From positions 1 through 64,000 of the forward strand of contig BAAAJN010000001.1 in assembly GCA_039527025.1 (NCBI GenBank): DNA of 64,000 nt. The letters run 5' to 3'. Each line of letters opens with the position of its first letter. Position 1 is the stretch's first letter. The position numbers and the translations under genes were made by a program. Of this stretch, positions 25,053 to 35,557 are shown piece after piece. Origin of the DNA: Microlunatus lacustris. GTDB taxonomy: Bacteria; Actinomycetota; Actinomycetes; Propionibacteriales; Propionibacteriaceae. A model generated the notes under the pieces. The model saw only the letters and a program-made list of their open reading frames with translations, ran no database searches and was not told the origin of the DNA.

Positions 25053-26381
25053 GTGCCCCAGCCCACCACCCGCCCCGGCCCTGGCCCCCTGTTCGGCCGT
25101 GGTTCCTGGACCGAGGTCTCCCGCGTCACCGAGCTGCTCCGGCGCGAGACCGTCGGCGGAGCCCTGCTGCTCGTCGCCACGGTGATCGCCCTCGTCTGGG
25201 CCAACTCGCCGTGGTCAGCCGGCTACGCCGCGCTCCGTGACCTGAGGGTCGGTCCGGCGGCGCTGCACCTCGACCTGACGCTGGGCACCTGGGCGGCGGA
25301 CGGCCTGCTGGCCATCTTCTTCTTCGTGGCCGGGCTGGAGCTCAAGCGCGAGTTCGTGGCCGGGGACCTGCGCGACCCGCGCAAGGCGGCGCTGCCGGTC
25401 GTGGCCGCCATCGGCGGGATGGCCGTACCTGCGCTGGTGTTCGTGCTGGTCAACCTGCGCACCGGCGGAGGTGCCCTGGAGGGGTGGGCCATCCCCACCG
25501 CGACCGACATCGCGTTCGCCCTCGCCGTGCTCGCCGTGATCAGCACCCACCTGCCGGTGGCGCTGCGGACCTTCCTGCTGACCCTGGCCGTCGTCGACGA
25601 CCTGCTGGCCATCACGATCATCGCGATCTTCTACACCCGCGACCTCGCCCCGCTGCTGCTGCTCGCGGCGCTCGTCCCGCTCGGGCTGTTCGCCCTGCTC
25701 GTCCAGCGGCGGGTCCGCTCCTGGTGGTTGCTGCTGCCGCTGGCCGCGGTCACCTGGGGCCTCGTCCACGCCTCCGGGGTGCACGCCACCGTGGCCGGAG
25801 TGCTGCTCGGCTTCACCGTGCCGGTGATCCGCAGCCAGGCGGCCGGTGGGCCGCAGGCGGGTCCGGGCTTGGCCGAGCACTTCGAGCACCGGGTCCGCCC
25901 CATCTCGGCGGGGGTGGCCGTGCCCGTGTTCGCATTCTTCGCCGCCGGGGTGACCGTCGGCGGGCTGGAGGGGCTGGTCACCTCGCTCGAGGACCGCGTG
26001 GCGCTCGGCATCATCGCGGGCCTGGTGGTGGGCAAGACCATCGGGGTGCTGGGGTCGACCTGGCTGATGGCGCGGTTCACGCGCGCCCGGCTGGACACCG
26101 ACCTGCGCTGGGTGGACGTCTTCGGGTTGTCCCTGCTGGCCGGCATCGGGTTCACCGTGTCGCTGCTGATCGGCGACCTGGCCTACGGCGCCGGCAGCAC
26201 CCGCGACGAGCACGTCAAGGTCGGGGTGCTGTGCGGGTCGCTGCTGGCCGCCCTGCTGGCCTGCATCGTGCTGCGCGCGCGGAACCGCACCTACCGGCGG
26301 ATCTGCGAGGCGGAGGAACGCGACACCGACGCCGACGGCACCCCCGACGTCTACGAGGAGCAGTCCGCCGTCGAGCGATGA
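25053..26381 (+). CDS. nhaA: Na+/H+ antiporter NhaA
   Basis: This encodes a 442-residue antiporter that exports Na+ or Li+ in exchange for H+. About 11-12 membrane helices are visible. The diagnostic segments are FFFVAGLELKREFV, ATDIAFALAVLAVI (Asp of helix IV), AVVDDLLAITII (the two adjacent Asp of helix V) and GIGFTVSLLIGDLAY. The hydrophilic C-terminal tail is Asp/Glu-rich. GTG at 25053 follows CGAGGAG; further upstream the frame is Pro/Arg-rich and looks non-coding. It stands alone and converges on acs over a GC-rich hairpin. Confidence 0.95.
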   Translation: MPQPTTRPGPGPLFGRGSWTEVSRVTELLRRETVGGALLLVATVIALVWANSPWSAGYAALRDLRVGPAALHLDLTLGTWAADGLLAIFFFVAGLELKREFVAGDLRDPRKAALPVVAAIGGMAVPALVFVLVNLRTGGGALEGWAIPTATDIAFALAVLAVISTHLPVALRTFLLTLAVVDDLLAITIIAIFYTRDLAPLLLLAALVPLGLFALLVQRRVRSWWLLLPLAAVTWGLVHASGVHATVAGVLLGFTVPVIRSQAAGGPQAGPGLAEHFEHRVRPISAGVAVPVFAFFAAGVTVGGLEGLVTSLEDRVALGIIAGLVVGKTIGVLGSTWLMARFTRARLDTDLRWVDVFGLSLLAGIGFTVSLLIGDLAYGAGSTRDEHVKVGVLCGSLLAALLACIVLRARNRTYRRICEAEERDTDADGTPDVYEEQSAVER

Positions 26382-26407
26382 GCCCCGGCCCGCGTCCCGG
26401 CCGGGGC
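26382..26407. terminator. Hairpin between convergent nhaA and acs
   Basis: GCCCCGGCC pairs perfectly with GGCCGGGGC around an eight-base loop directly after the nhaA stop. No U-run. Confidence 0.5.
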
Positions 26408-26429
26408 CTCGCCCGTCGAAGGTGGGGGG

Positions 26430-28391
<1,962 letters not shown>

Positions 28392-28468
28392 GCTGGTCCT
28401 CCTCGACTCGTGCTGCGGTGACGGGCGGCGGCCCGGCGCAGCTCAGGCTATCGAGCGCCCTCCCGCCC

Positions 28469-28492
28469 GCCGTCGACGGCTGCGTCGACGGC
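28469..28492 (-). terminator. Hairpin between actP and acs
   Basis: GCCGTCGACG and CGTCGACGGC form a ten-pair perfect stem with loop GCTG (plus-strand reading), 18 bases past the actP stop. It may attenuate read-through into acs. Confidence 0.45.
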
Positions 28493-28509
28493 AGGCCGGG
28501 AGCTGCGGC

Positions 28510-30147
28510 TCAGTGGCTGGTGGCCTTCTCGGCCCCGGCCCCGGTGAGCGAGCGGACCGATAGCTCGTCGTAGCGCCGCTCTGCTTCGGGGTCCTTGCTC
28601 ACCAAGGTGCCGATGATCCCGCACAGGAAGCCGATCGGGATCGAGATCAACCCGGGGTTGCGCAGCGGGAACCAGGCGAAGTCCGCGCCCGGGACCAGCG
28701 ACGTCGGGGTACCCGAGACCACGGGGGAGAAGATCACCAGCAGGAGTGCGGCCGCGAGGCCGCCGTAGATGCTGCAGGTGGCCCCCAGGGTGTTGAACCG
28801 CCGCCAGAACAGGTTGAACAGCAGCGCCGGCAGGTTGGCCGAGGCGGCGACCGCGAAGGCCAGCGCCACCAGGAACGCGATGTTCAGCCGCTGGGCCGGG
28901 ATGGCCAGGGCGATCGCCACCGCGCCGATGGCGAAGGCCGCGATCCGGACCACGACGAGCTCGCTCTTCTCGCTGGCCTGGCCCTTCTTCCACACGCTCG
29001 CGTACAGGTCGTGCGCCACCGAGGAGGCCGACGCCAGCGTCAGCCCGGCGACCACCGCCAAGATGGTGGCGAAGGCGACCGCGGAGATGAGGGCCAGCAG
29101 CACCGAGCCGCCCAGCGTCCCCTCGCCACCGCCGACCGCCTGGGCCAGCAGCGGCGAGGCGGCGTTGCCCGAGCTGGTCGCGATCTGGCTGCCGGGAGCC
29201 GTGTCCACGAGGGCGGCGGCGCCGAAGCCGAGCACCAGGGTCATCAGGTAGAAGGAGCCGATCAGCCCGATGGCCCACAGCACCGACTTGCGGGCGGCGT
29301 TGGCGGTGGGCGTGGTGTAGAAGCGGATGAGGATGTGCGGCAGGCCGGCGGTGCCCAGCACCAGGGCCAGGCCGAGGGACAGGAAGTCGAACTTGCCGAT
29401 CAGGTCCTTGCCGTAGAGCTGCCCCGGCTGCAGGAAGGCCGCGCCCTTGCCGGACTTCTCCGAGGCGGCGCCGAGCAGCTCGGACAGGTTGAAGTTGAAC
29501 TTCGCCAGCACCAGCACGGTGATCAGCAGGGTGCCGACCATGAGCAGCACGGCCTTGACGATCTGCACCCAGGTGGTGCCCTTCATGCCGCCGAGGGTGA
29601 CGTAGATGATCATCAGGATGCCGACACCGACGATGACCAGGTTCTTCAGCGCCTGGTCGTCGACCCCGAGCAGCAGCCCGACCAGGCTACCGGCGCCCAC
29701 CATCTGCGCCAGCAGGTAGAAGATCGAGACGACGATGGTCGAGGAGGCGGCGGCCGAGCGGACCGGGGTCTGCTTCATCCGGTAGGCGAGCTGGTCGGCC
29801 ATCGTGTAGCGCCCGGAGTTGCGGAGCAGCTCGGCCACCAGCAGCAGCGCGACGAGCCAGGCGACGAGGAACCCGATGGAGTAGAGGAAGCCGTCGTAGC
29901 CGTAGAGGGCGATGGCGCCGGAGATGCCCAGGAAGGACGCGGCGGACATGTAGTCACCACCGATGGCGAGACCGTTCTGGAACCCCGAGAAGGAGCGCCC
30001 GCCGGCGTAGTAGTCGGTCGCCGTCTTGGTCTGGCGCGAGGCCCAGATGGTGATCGCGAGGGTGATGGCCACCACCACGAGGAACAGCACGATGGTGAGG
30101 GCGCGGTTGTCGCCCGCGGCGAGCGGGACCAGCAGCGGCGCGCTCAC
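28510..30147 (-). CDS. actP: Cation/acetate symporter, SSS family
   Basis: This encodes a 545-residue sodium:solute symporter with about 13 membrane helices. It has the ActP-like start TATDYYAGGRSFSGFQNG, then GDYMSAASFLG, GLPHILIRFYTTP and GLTLASASSVAHDLYASV. It should import acetate or related short carboxylates, feeding acs just downstream. Its GTG/ATG start overlaps the DUF485 stop by four bases. The DUF485-actP-acs set is a standard acetate-scavenging unit. Confidence 0.95.
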   Translation of the reverse strand: MSAPLLVPLAAGDNRALTIVLFLVVVAITLAITIWASRQTKTATDYYAGGRSFSGFQNGLAIGGDYMSAASFLGISGAIALYGYDGFLYSIGFLVAWLVALLLVAELLRNSGRYTMADQLAYRMKQTPVRSAAASSTIVVSIFYLLAQMVGAGSLVGLLLGVDDQALKNLVIVGVGILMIIYVTLGGMKGTTWVQIVKAVLLMVGTLLITVLVLAKFNFNLSELLGAASEKSGKGAAFLQPGQLYGKDLIGKFDFLSLGLALVLGTAGLPHILIRFYTTPTANAARKSVLWAIGLIGSFYLMTLVLGFGAAALVDTAPGSQIATSSGNAASPLLAQAVGGGEGTLGGSVLLALISAVAFATILAVVAGLTLASASSVAHDLYASVWKKGQASEKSELVVVRIAAFAIGAVAIALAIPAQRLNIAFLVALAFAVAASANLPALLFNLFWRRFNTLGATCSIYGGLAAALLLVIFSPVVSGTPTSLVPGADFAWFPLRNPGLISIPIGFLCGIIGTLVSKDPEAERRYDELSVRSLTGAGAEKATSH

Positions 30148-30515
30148 TGCGCGCTCCCGTGCTCGAAGCGCTCGCGCAGCCGGGTGGCCAGCGGGTCCAG
30201 CGCCTTGCTGGCGTGCCGGGAGTAGAGGTAGGCGATGGCGAAGGTCGACACGAACTGCAGCAGCCCGAAGACCAGGGCCACGTTGATGTTGCCGATCACC
30301 GGGGTGGCCATGAAGTCGCGGGCCCAGTTGTTGACGACGACGTAGGTGATGTACCAGGCCATGAAGGCGAGGGTGGCGGGGAAGGCGAACCGGATGTACC
30401 GGCGCCGCAGCTCGACGAAGTCGGGGTCAGCGGCGGCCGCCGCGTAGGCGTCCCCGTGCACGGTGCGCGGACTGCGCCCACCGGACTCGGGCCTGGGGGT
30501 CGTGCTCTCCGTCAT
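30144..30515 (-). CDS. DUF485 membrane protein, ActP partner
   Basis: This encodes a 123-residue protein with a hydrophilic N-terminus, then the DUF485 core: FVELRRRYIRFAFPATLAFM, membrane helix one, INVALVFGLLQFVSTFAIAYLYS as helix two, and a basic tail. DUF485 (YjcH-type) proteins nearly always accompany ActP-like symporters and are presumed accessory subunits. ATG at 30515 is followed by MTESTTPRPES. Overlaps actP by four bases. Confidence 0.93.
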   Translation of the reverse strand: MTESTTPRPESGGRSPRTVHGDAYAAAAADPDFVELRRRYIRFAFPATLAFMAWYITYVVVNNWARDFMATPVIGNINVALVFGLLQFVSTFAIAYLYSRHASKALDPLATRLRERFEHGSAQ

Positions 30516-30601
30516 CAGAGCCTCCACGGGTAGTCGTGCTCGCACCCTAACCACGACCGCTGACAAAACGGGGGAGGGTGCGGCGCAGCCGTCGGCCGCG
30601 T

Positions 30602-31351
30602 TCAGAGGCGGATCTCGAGCGCGTCCTCGTCCTCGACCAGGACCAGTCCGGAGTGGTCGACCCGGGCGCGCCAGCACGACGCCTGGAAGGGCAGCAGCAG
30701 CGGCTCCGGTCGACGCGCCGAGCTGTCGTAGAGCTCCTCGACGTCGGCCAGCAGACGGGCCCGCCGGTCCTCGCTCAGCCCGGCCGCCCAGGGTTGCCGC
30801 TGGACCATCGCCACCAGGCCGCCCCGGGTGATCGGCACCCAGTTGCGGAAGTTCCGCCGCTCGAGCCCGGCGAAGTAGGGGCTGTCGGTCAGCGCCTGCA
30901 CCGCGTCGGTGCCGTAGTCGCCAGCCATCGCCTGCGGGTCGGCCTCCCGCATCAGCGCCGTCAGCCGCCGGACCCAGGGCACCGTGTCGTCCCGGGTGTT
31001 GTAGGCCACCGCGAGGTGGCCGCCCGGTCGCAGGACCCGGGCGATCTCGGTCAGCGCCAGGCCCGGCGCGAAGCGGTGCAGCGTCTGGGAGGCGGTCACC
31101 ACGTCGAAGTGGCAGGACAGGTAGGGCAGTGACTCGACCTGGCCGGCCACGTGCAGCCGGGTGCCCAGCCGCTCGGCCAGGTGGGCCACGGCGGCCACCT
31201 CCCGGTCGAGGCCGAAGACCTCGTGCCCGGCGTCGTGCAGCATCGCGGCGAAGCCACCCCGGCCGCTGCCGAGGTCCAGCACCCGCGCCCGTTGCTCGCC
31301 CACCATCCACCGGGTCGTCGCCGCCGGGTAGGGGGTCCGGCGGGCGTCCAT
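30602..31351 (-). CDS. Class I SAM-dependent methyltransferase
   Basis: This encodes a 249-residue methyltransferase. Motif I is VLDLGSGRGGFAAML (about residues 23-37), and the family segment FDVVTASQTLHRFAPGLALTEIARVLRPGGHLAVAYN follows. The acceptor is unknown; small-molecule substrates are typical for this UbiE-like group. On the reverse strand TAGAGT lies seven bases upstream of the ATG, so the mRNA is probably leaderless. Its start and that of the Fic-like gene are only 13-16 bases apart in divergent orientation. Confidence 0.88.
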   Translation of the reverse strand: MDARRTPYPAATTRWMVGEQRARVLDLGSGRGGFAAMLHDAGHEVFGLDREVAAVAHLAERLGTRLHVAGQVESLPYLSCHFDVVTASQTLHRFAPGLALTEIARVLRPGGHLAVAYNTRDDTVPWVRRLTALMREADPQAMAGDYGTDAVQALTDSPYFAGLERRNFRNWVPITRGGLVAMVQRQPWAAGLSEDRRARLLADVEELYDSSARRPEPLLLPFQASCWRARVDHSGLVLVEDEDALEIRL

Positions 31352-31367
31352 GCGGCAGACTCTAGTG

Positions 31368-32054
31368 GTGCCCGACCCGCTCGCCGATCTCGCGCGGCTG
31401 GAGGGGGTGCCCTCCGCGGTGGCCTCGGCCCTGGACGCCGTCGACGCGGTGCTCCGCGACCGGGGCCTGCGCCGGCTGAGCGCTGAGGCCGTCGCCGCGT
31501 CGCTGCTGCGCGGCGCGCGGGCCAGCGCACGGCTGACCGGCGACGGCGACCGGTGGCTCCCGGGCGCGGTGCGGTTGTCGGCCGAGCGGACCACCCTGAC
31601 CCCGACGCTGCGGGCCGCCCCCGCGCAGGCCCTGGCCCGCGCGCACGTGCTGGTGGTGCGGGGCCAGGCGCCCGAGGACGACCTGGGCCGGGTGCGCAGC
31701 GACCCGGCGACCACCGAGCGGCTGGCCGGGCTGACCGCGCTGCTCACCGGTCCGAGCACGGCGTCCGCGGTGGTGCTGGCCGCGGTGGTGCACGCCGAGC
31801 TCGCCGACCTGGCGCCCTTCGGCTCGGCTGATGACGTGCTGGCTCGCGCCGCCGAGCACATGGTGCTGGTCTCCGCCGGCGTCGACCCGCGTGCGTCGAT
31901 CCCGGTCGAGGCCGGGCACGCCGACGACGACGTGGCCTACCGGGCCGCGTTGGCTGGCTACGCGACCGGCACGCTCAGCGGGGTGCGGGCATGGCTGCTG
32001 CACTGCGCGCGGGCGGTCAGCCGCGGTGCGGAGCTGTCCTCGCTCCGGGGGTGA
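31368..32054 (+). CDS. Fic-like protein with degenerate active-site motif
   Basis: This encodes a 228-residue helical protein. Residues 140-165 (LAAVVHAELADLAPFGSADDVLARAAEHMVL region) align by eye with the Fic core, whose active loop is normally HPFx(D/E)GNGR. Here it reads APFGSADDV, losing the His, the GN and the Arg needed for AMP transfer. A later YRAALAGYATG...WLLHCARAV also fits a Fic tail. It may be an inactive relative. GTG codons at 31365 and 31368 are equal start candidates. It sits upstream of the Tad locus. Annotation by similarity is inference; otherwise a hypothetical protein. Confidence 0.6.
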   Translation: MPDPLADLARLEGVPSAVASALDAVDAVLRDRGLRRLSAEAVAASLLRGARASARLTGDGDRWLPGAVRLSAERTTLTPTLRAAPAQALARAHVLVVRGQAPEDDLGRVRSDPATTERLAGLTALLTGPSTASAVVLAAVVHAELADLAPFGSADDVLARAAEHMVLVSAGVDPRASIPVEAGHADDDVAYRAALAGYATGTLSGVRAWLLHCARAVSRGAELSSLRG

Positions 32055-32523
32055 TCCGGCGTCGCCACGGCTCGGGGCCAGACGCTGGAGGGTTGTGGTT
32101 GGCACGACGCCCGCCGGAGCGGGCGCCGTGCCGAGCTCGGTGCGGAGCGACCATGCGTGCTGTTTCTCCGGGTTGGCCCAGGAAGACCTGGATCGCAACT
32201 GCCCCTCAGGGATGGGTGATCGCCGCGTGGGTACTGCCGTCTCGAGCTCTCGACCGGTTCAGGGGTGACGTCCCTACGACCAACCCGATGAGCCACCGGG
32301 CCCGTCGCGTCAGGCTCCTCGCCACCGGCGTTCCGGTCCTTTCCTGAGGTCCTTTCTACACGTGAACCGAGGGTGTGGAAAGGGTTCTGGACCTGCCCTT
32401 CTGGCATGACCGGACATGGCTGCGCGGTCGGCGCTGTCCACAGGCGCACGTCGACGCGCGGCCGCCGTCCACAGTGCGCGGCCGCGACGACTCGTGCCGT
32501 GGTCAGGTCCCCAGACTGACGCC
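32055..32523. other. 469-base gap with two hairpins, no gene seen
   Basis: Between the Fic-like gene and ssd. GGCACG-A-CGCCCGC and GCGGGCG-C-CGTGCC form a hairpin at 32101-32132, a likely terminator. A second composite hairpin at 32347-32394 pairs CTTTCTACAC with GTGTGGAAAG, with outer AGGTC/GACCT pairing; this stretch is less GC-rich than its surroundings. In M. tuberculosis the gap upstream of ssd carries the 6C small RNA. I see no pair of six-C loops on either strand, so that RNA is not supported here. Confidence 0.5.
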
Positions 32524-33597
32524 ATGGAGCTGACCGGTGCCCACGAGACCGTCGTCGTGACCGCGGACCCCGAGCTGCTCGGCAGGGTCCAGGCGGTGAC
32601 GGCCACGCTGGCGGTGCAGCCGCTGCTCGTGGACGAGCCGGCGGACGTGCGCAGCTCGTGGGTCTGCGCGCCGCTGGTCGTCGTCGGTCCCGACGCGGCG
32701 GCCGCCGTCGCCGCGCTGCGGCTGCCGGCTCGTCGTGGCGTGCTGCTGGTGGGTCACGACGAGGACCCGGCTGCTGCCGTGCGGCACTCCGCGGAGCTCG
32801 GGGCGGCGGTGCTCACGCTGCCCCGCGGGGCGGAGTCGCTCGCCGCCGCCGTGAGCGGGCTCGGCGGCCGACCACCGGGTTCGGGCCGGCTGCTCGCACT
32901 GACCGGTGCGTCCGGCGGCGTGGGGACGTCCACGACGGCCGCGGCGCTCGCCCTGGTCGCCGCCCGCCGCGGCGGCCGGGTCGCGCTCGTCGACCTGGAC
33001 GAGCGCGGCGGAGGGCTGGACCTGCTGCTCGGTGCGGAGCAGCAGGAGGGCTGGCGGTGGCCACGGCTGGCCGGGGCCCGGGGCTTCCTGGGCGATCTGC
33101 ACGGCCAGCTGCCGACCGTCGAGGGGGTCGACCTGCTGTCCGTCGCCCGGCTGGCCCCCGAGGCGCCACCGCTCGCCGCGGAGGCGGTCGGCCCGGTGCT
33201 GCTGTCCCTGGTCCGCAGCCATCCGCTGGTGGTCGTCGACCTGCCCCGGCAGCCGACGGCTGCCGCGGCCGAGGCGCTCCGGCAGGCCGACGAGGTGCTG
33301 CTGCTGGTGCGGGGCGACGTCCGGGGGGTCGCGGCCGGTCGTGCGGCGGCCCGGGCCCTGGGCCCGGCCTGCGCCTCGCTGAGCGCCCTGAGCCGGTCGG
33401 GGCGCCGCGGCGGCGTCGCGGGGGAGGCTGCTGCCGCGGCTCTCGGGCTGCCGTCCGCCGGGGTGGTGCCGCACGACCCGGCCGCCGTGGTCGCCGCCGA
33501 GCACGGGGAGCCCCCCGCCCGGTCCCCGCGGAGCCCGCTGGCCCGCAGCTGCCGCGCCGTGCTCGACCGCCGGCCCCCGAGCGCGGGGGCGGCATGA
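32524..33597 (+). CDS. ssd: Septum-site/TadZ-like ATPase Ssd
   Basis: This encodes a 357-residue protein. The first about 120 residues are a receiver-like, non-catalytic domain. A ParA/MinD-type ATPase follows, with deviant Walker A TGASGGVGTSTTAAALAL (the second Lys position is Thr), VALVDLDERGGGLDLLLG and VVVDLPRQPTA. TadZ proteins place the pilus machine at a cell site. In mycobacteria the homologue Ssd (Rv3660c) was also linked to septation. ATG at 32524. It overlaps tadA by four bases and leads the pilus operon. Confidence 0.9.
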   Translation: MELTGAHETVVVTADPELLGRVQAVTATLAVQPLLVDEPADVRSSWVCAPLVVVGPDAAAAVAALRLPARRGVLLVGHDEDPAAAVRHSAELGAAVLTLPRGAESLAAAVSGLGGRPPGSGRLLALTGASGGVGTSTTAAALALVAARRGGRVALVDLDERGGGLDLLLGAEQQEGWRWPRLAGARGFLGDLHGQLPTVEGVDLLSVARLAPEAPPLAAEAVGPVLLSLVRSHPLVVVDLPRQPTAAAAEALRQADEVLLLVRGDVRGVAAGRAAARALGPACASLSALSRSGRRGGVAGEAAAAALGLPSAGVVPHDPAAVVAAEHGEPPARSPRSPLARSCRAVLDRRPPSAGAA

Positions 33598-34745
33598 GCG
33601 CCGCGGTGGAGCTGGACCCGCTCCGGGCGCGCCTGGTGGCCCTCGGCCGCCCGCACACCGCCCACGACGTGGCCGAAGCGATGCGGGCCGAGGGCCGGCT
33701 GGTCACCGACGCCGTCCTCGTGGACACCGTGGAGGCACTGCGCCGGCACAGTGTCGGTGCCGGCCCGCTGGAACCGCTGCTGGGCCTGCCCGGGGTGACC
33801 GACGTCCTCGTCAACGGCCCCGACCAGGTGCTCCTGGACCGCGGGGCCGGGTTGGAGCCCGCGGACGTGCGCTTCGGCTCCGACGCCGAGGTGCGGGCCC
33901 TGGCCCAGCGGTTGGCCGCGTCGGTCGGCCGACGGCTGGACGACGCCTCCCCCTTCGTCGACGCGCGGCTGGCTGACGGCACCCGGCTGCACGCCGTGCT
34001 GGCGACGGTCGCCCAGCCCGGTACCTGCCTGTCGCTGCGGGTGCCGGCCCGCCGCGGTCTGGGGCTCGACGACTTCGTCGCCTCCGGGGCGATGGGCCCG
34101 CGGGCCGCCGCGCTCCTCCGCCGCCTGGTCGAGGCGCGGCTGGCCTTCCTGGTCAGCGGCGGCACCGGCTCGGGGAAGACGACCCTGCTCAGTGCGCTGC
34201 TGGCCCTGGTGCCGCAGGACCAGCGCATCGTGGTGGCGGAGGACTCGCGCGAGCTGGACCCGGCGCACCCGCACGTCGTCCGGCTCGAGGGCCGGCCGCC
34301 GAACGCGGAAGGGGTGGGGGCCCTGACGCTGACCGAGCTGGTCCGCCAGGCTCTGCGGATGCGACCCGACCGGCTGGTCGTCGGCGAGGTGCGGGGCGGG
34401 GAGATCTGCGACCTGCTGCGGGCCCTCAACACCGGCCACGAGGGCGGCTGCGGCACCGTGCACGCGAACTCGGCCGAGGACGTGCCCGCCCGGCTGGAGG
34501 CGCTCGGCGCCCTCGGCGGCCTGGGTCGGGCGGCGGTGCACGCCCAGATCGCCTCGGCGCTGGACGCCCTCCTGCACATCCACCGGGACGAGGACGGGGT
34601 CCGCCGGCTGGCCGAGGTGCACGTCGTCGTCCGCGACGAGGCCTCGGGGCTGACCCGGACGGCGCCGGCGGTGACCTTCGGACCGGGCGGGCGGGCCCGG
34701 CTCGGCCCCGGCAGCGCACGCCTGGAGAGGCTGCTGGACCGATGA
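33594..34745 (+). CDS. Tad pilus assembly ATPase, TadA/CpaF family
   Basis: This encodes a 383-residue secretion ATPase. The N-terminal domain has GPLEPLLGLPGVTDVLVNGPD. The Walker A is LVSGGTGSGKTTLLSALLAL (about residues 183-202), followed by VVAEDSRELDP, the Asp box, TLTELVRQALRMRPDRLVVGEVRG (Walker B region) and GHEGGCGTVHANS (His box). It powers assembly of Flp-type pili. ATGA overlaps ssd and tadB on either side. Same order as Rv3660c-Rv3659c. Confidence 0.95.
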   Translation: MSAAVELDPLRARLVALGRPHTAHDVAEAMRAEGRLVTDAVLVDTVEALRRHSVGAGPLEPLLGLPGVTDVLVNGPDQVLLDRGAGLEPADVRFGSDAEVRALAQRLAASVGRRLDDASPFVDARLADGTRLHAVLATVAQPGTCLSLRVPARRGLGLDDFVASGAMGPRAAALLRRLVEARLAFLVSGGTGSGKTTLLSALLALVPQDQRIVVAEDSRELDPAHPHVVRLEGRPPNAEGVGALTLTELVRQALRMRPDRLVVGEVRGGEICDLLRALNTGHEGGCGTVHANSAEDVPARLEALGALGGLGRAAVHAQIASALDALLHIHRDEDGVRRLAEVHVVVRDEASGLTRTAPAVTFGPGGRARLGPGSARLERLLDR

Positions 34746-35557
34746 CCGTGCTCGCGGTGCTGCTGGCGGTCGCGGCCGTCCTGCTCGGCGTGCGGCGTCC
34801 GACGGCGGGCTGGGCGCGGGCCGACCCGGGAGGTCCCTCCGGCGGGCGACCTGCGGCGCATCCGACCACGCCGGCGGTGCTGCTCGCCGTCGTCGGGGTG
34901 CCAGCCTCGCTCACGCTCGGAGCGCTGCTGGACGGGGCGCGCGGGCTGGTGCTGGCCGGGACAGCCGTGGCGGTGGCGGCGACAGCGGGCCAGTTGGCCG
35001 TGCTGCGGCAGCGGCGCCGGTCGGCGGACCGCCGAGCGCGCGAGGTGGTGGAGGCCTGCGGCGTGCTGGCCGCCAACCTGCGGGTCGGCCAGGTCCCCAG
35101 CCGGGCGCTCGCGACCGCGGCCGCGGCCTGCCCCGTGCTGCGTCCGGCCCACGACACGCTGCTGCTCGGCGGCGACGTGACCGCCACGTGGTCCCGGCAG
35201 GCCACCCAGCCGGGAGCCGGCGGGCTGCGGGAGCTCGCCCGCGCCTGGCGAGTGGCGCACCGGAGCGGAGCGTCCCTGGGCGGCACCCTGGAGGAGGTCG
35301 CGGCCGGGCAGTCAGCCGAGCAGGCGCTGCGCGCGGTGGTCGGCAGTGAGTTGGCCGCGCCCCGGGCGACGGGCAAGCTGATGGCGGCGCTGCCGCTGCT
35401 CGGGTTGGGGATGGGGTACCTGCTGGGCGGGGACCCGGTGGGCTGGCTGCTGGCGGGCCCGGCGGGCTGGGCGTGCACCGCGTTCGGGACCGGCCTGGCC
35501 TGCGCCGGCGTGCTCTGGATCGAGGCGTTGGCCCGCGCGGCGACGGAGCAGGGTTGA
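34742..35557 (+). CDS. Tad locus inner-membrane protein, TadB-like
   Basis: This encodes a 271-residue membrane protein of the type II secretion F family. Hydrophobic segments lie at about residues 1-20, 40-55, 60-78 and 215-255, with a cytoplasmic helical domain between (EACGVLAANLRVGQVPSRALATAAA; GTLEEVAAGQSAEQALRAVVGSELAAPRATG). The TadB/TadC pair forms the membrane platform on which TadA works. It starts with ATG overlapping tadA and ends in a TTGA overlap with the next gene. Confidence 0.88.
   Translation: MTVLAVLLAVAAVLLGVRRPTAGWARADPGGPSGGRPAAHPTTPAVLLAVVGVPASLTLGALLDGARGLVLAGTAVAVAATAGQLAVLRQRRRSADRRAREVVEACGVLAANLRVGQVPSRALATAAAACPVLRPAHDTLLLGGDVTATWSRQATQPGAGGLRELARAWRVAHRSGASLGGTLEEVAAGQSAEQALRAVVGSELAAPRATGKLMAALPLLGLGMGYLLGGDPVGWLLAGPAGWACTAFGTGLACAGVLWIEALARAATEQG

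Noticed and set aside
32055..32523. 6C small RNA upstream of ssd
   Set aside because: The location matches mycobacteria, but neither strand has the two hairpins with runs of six C.
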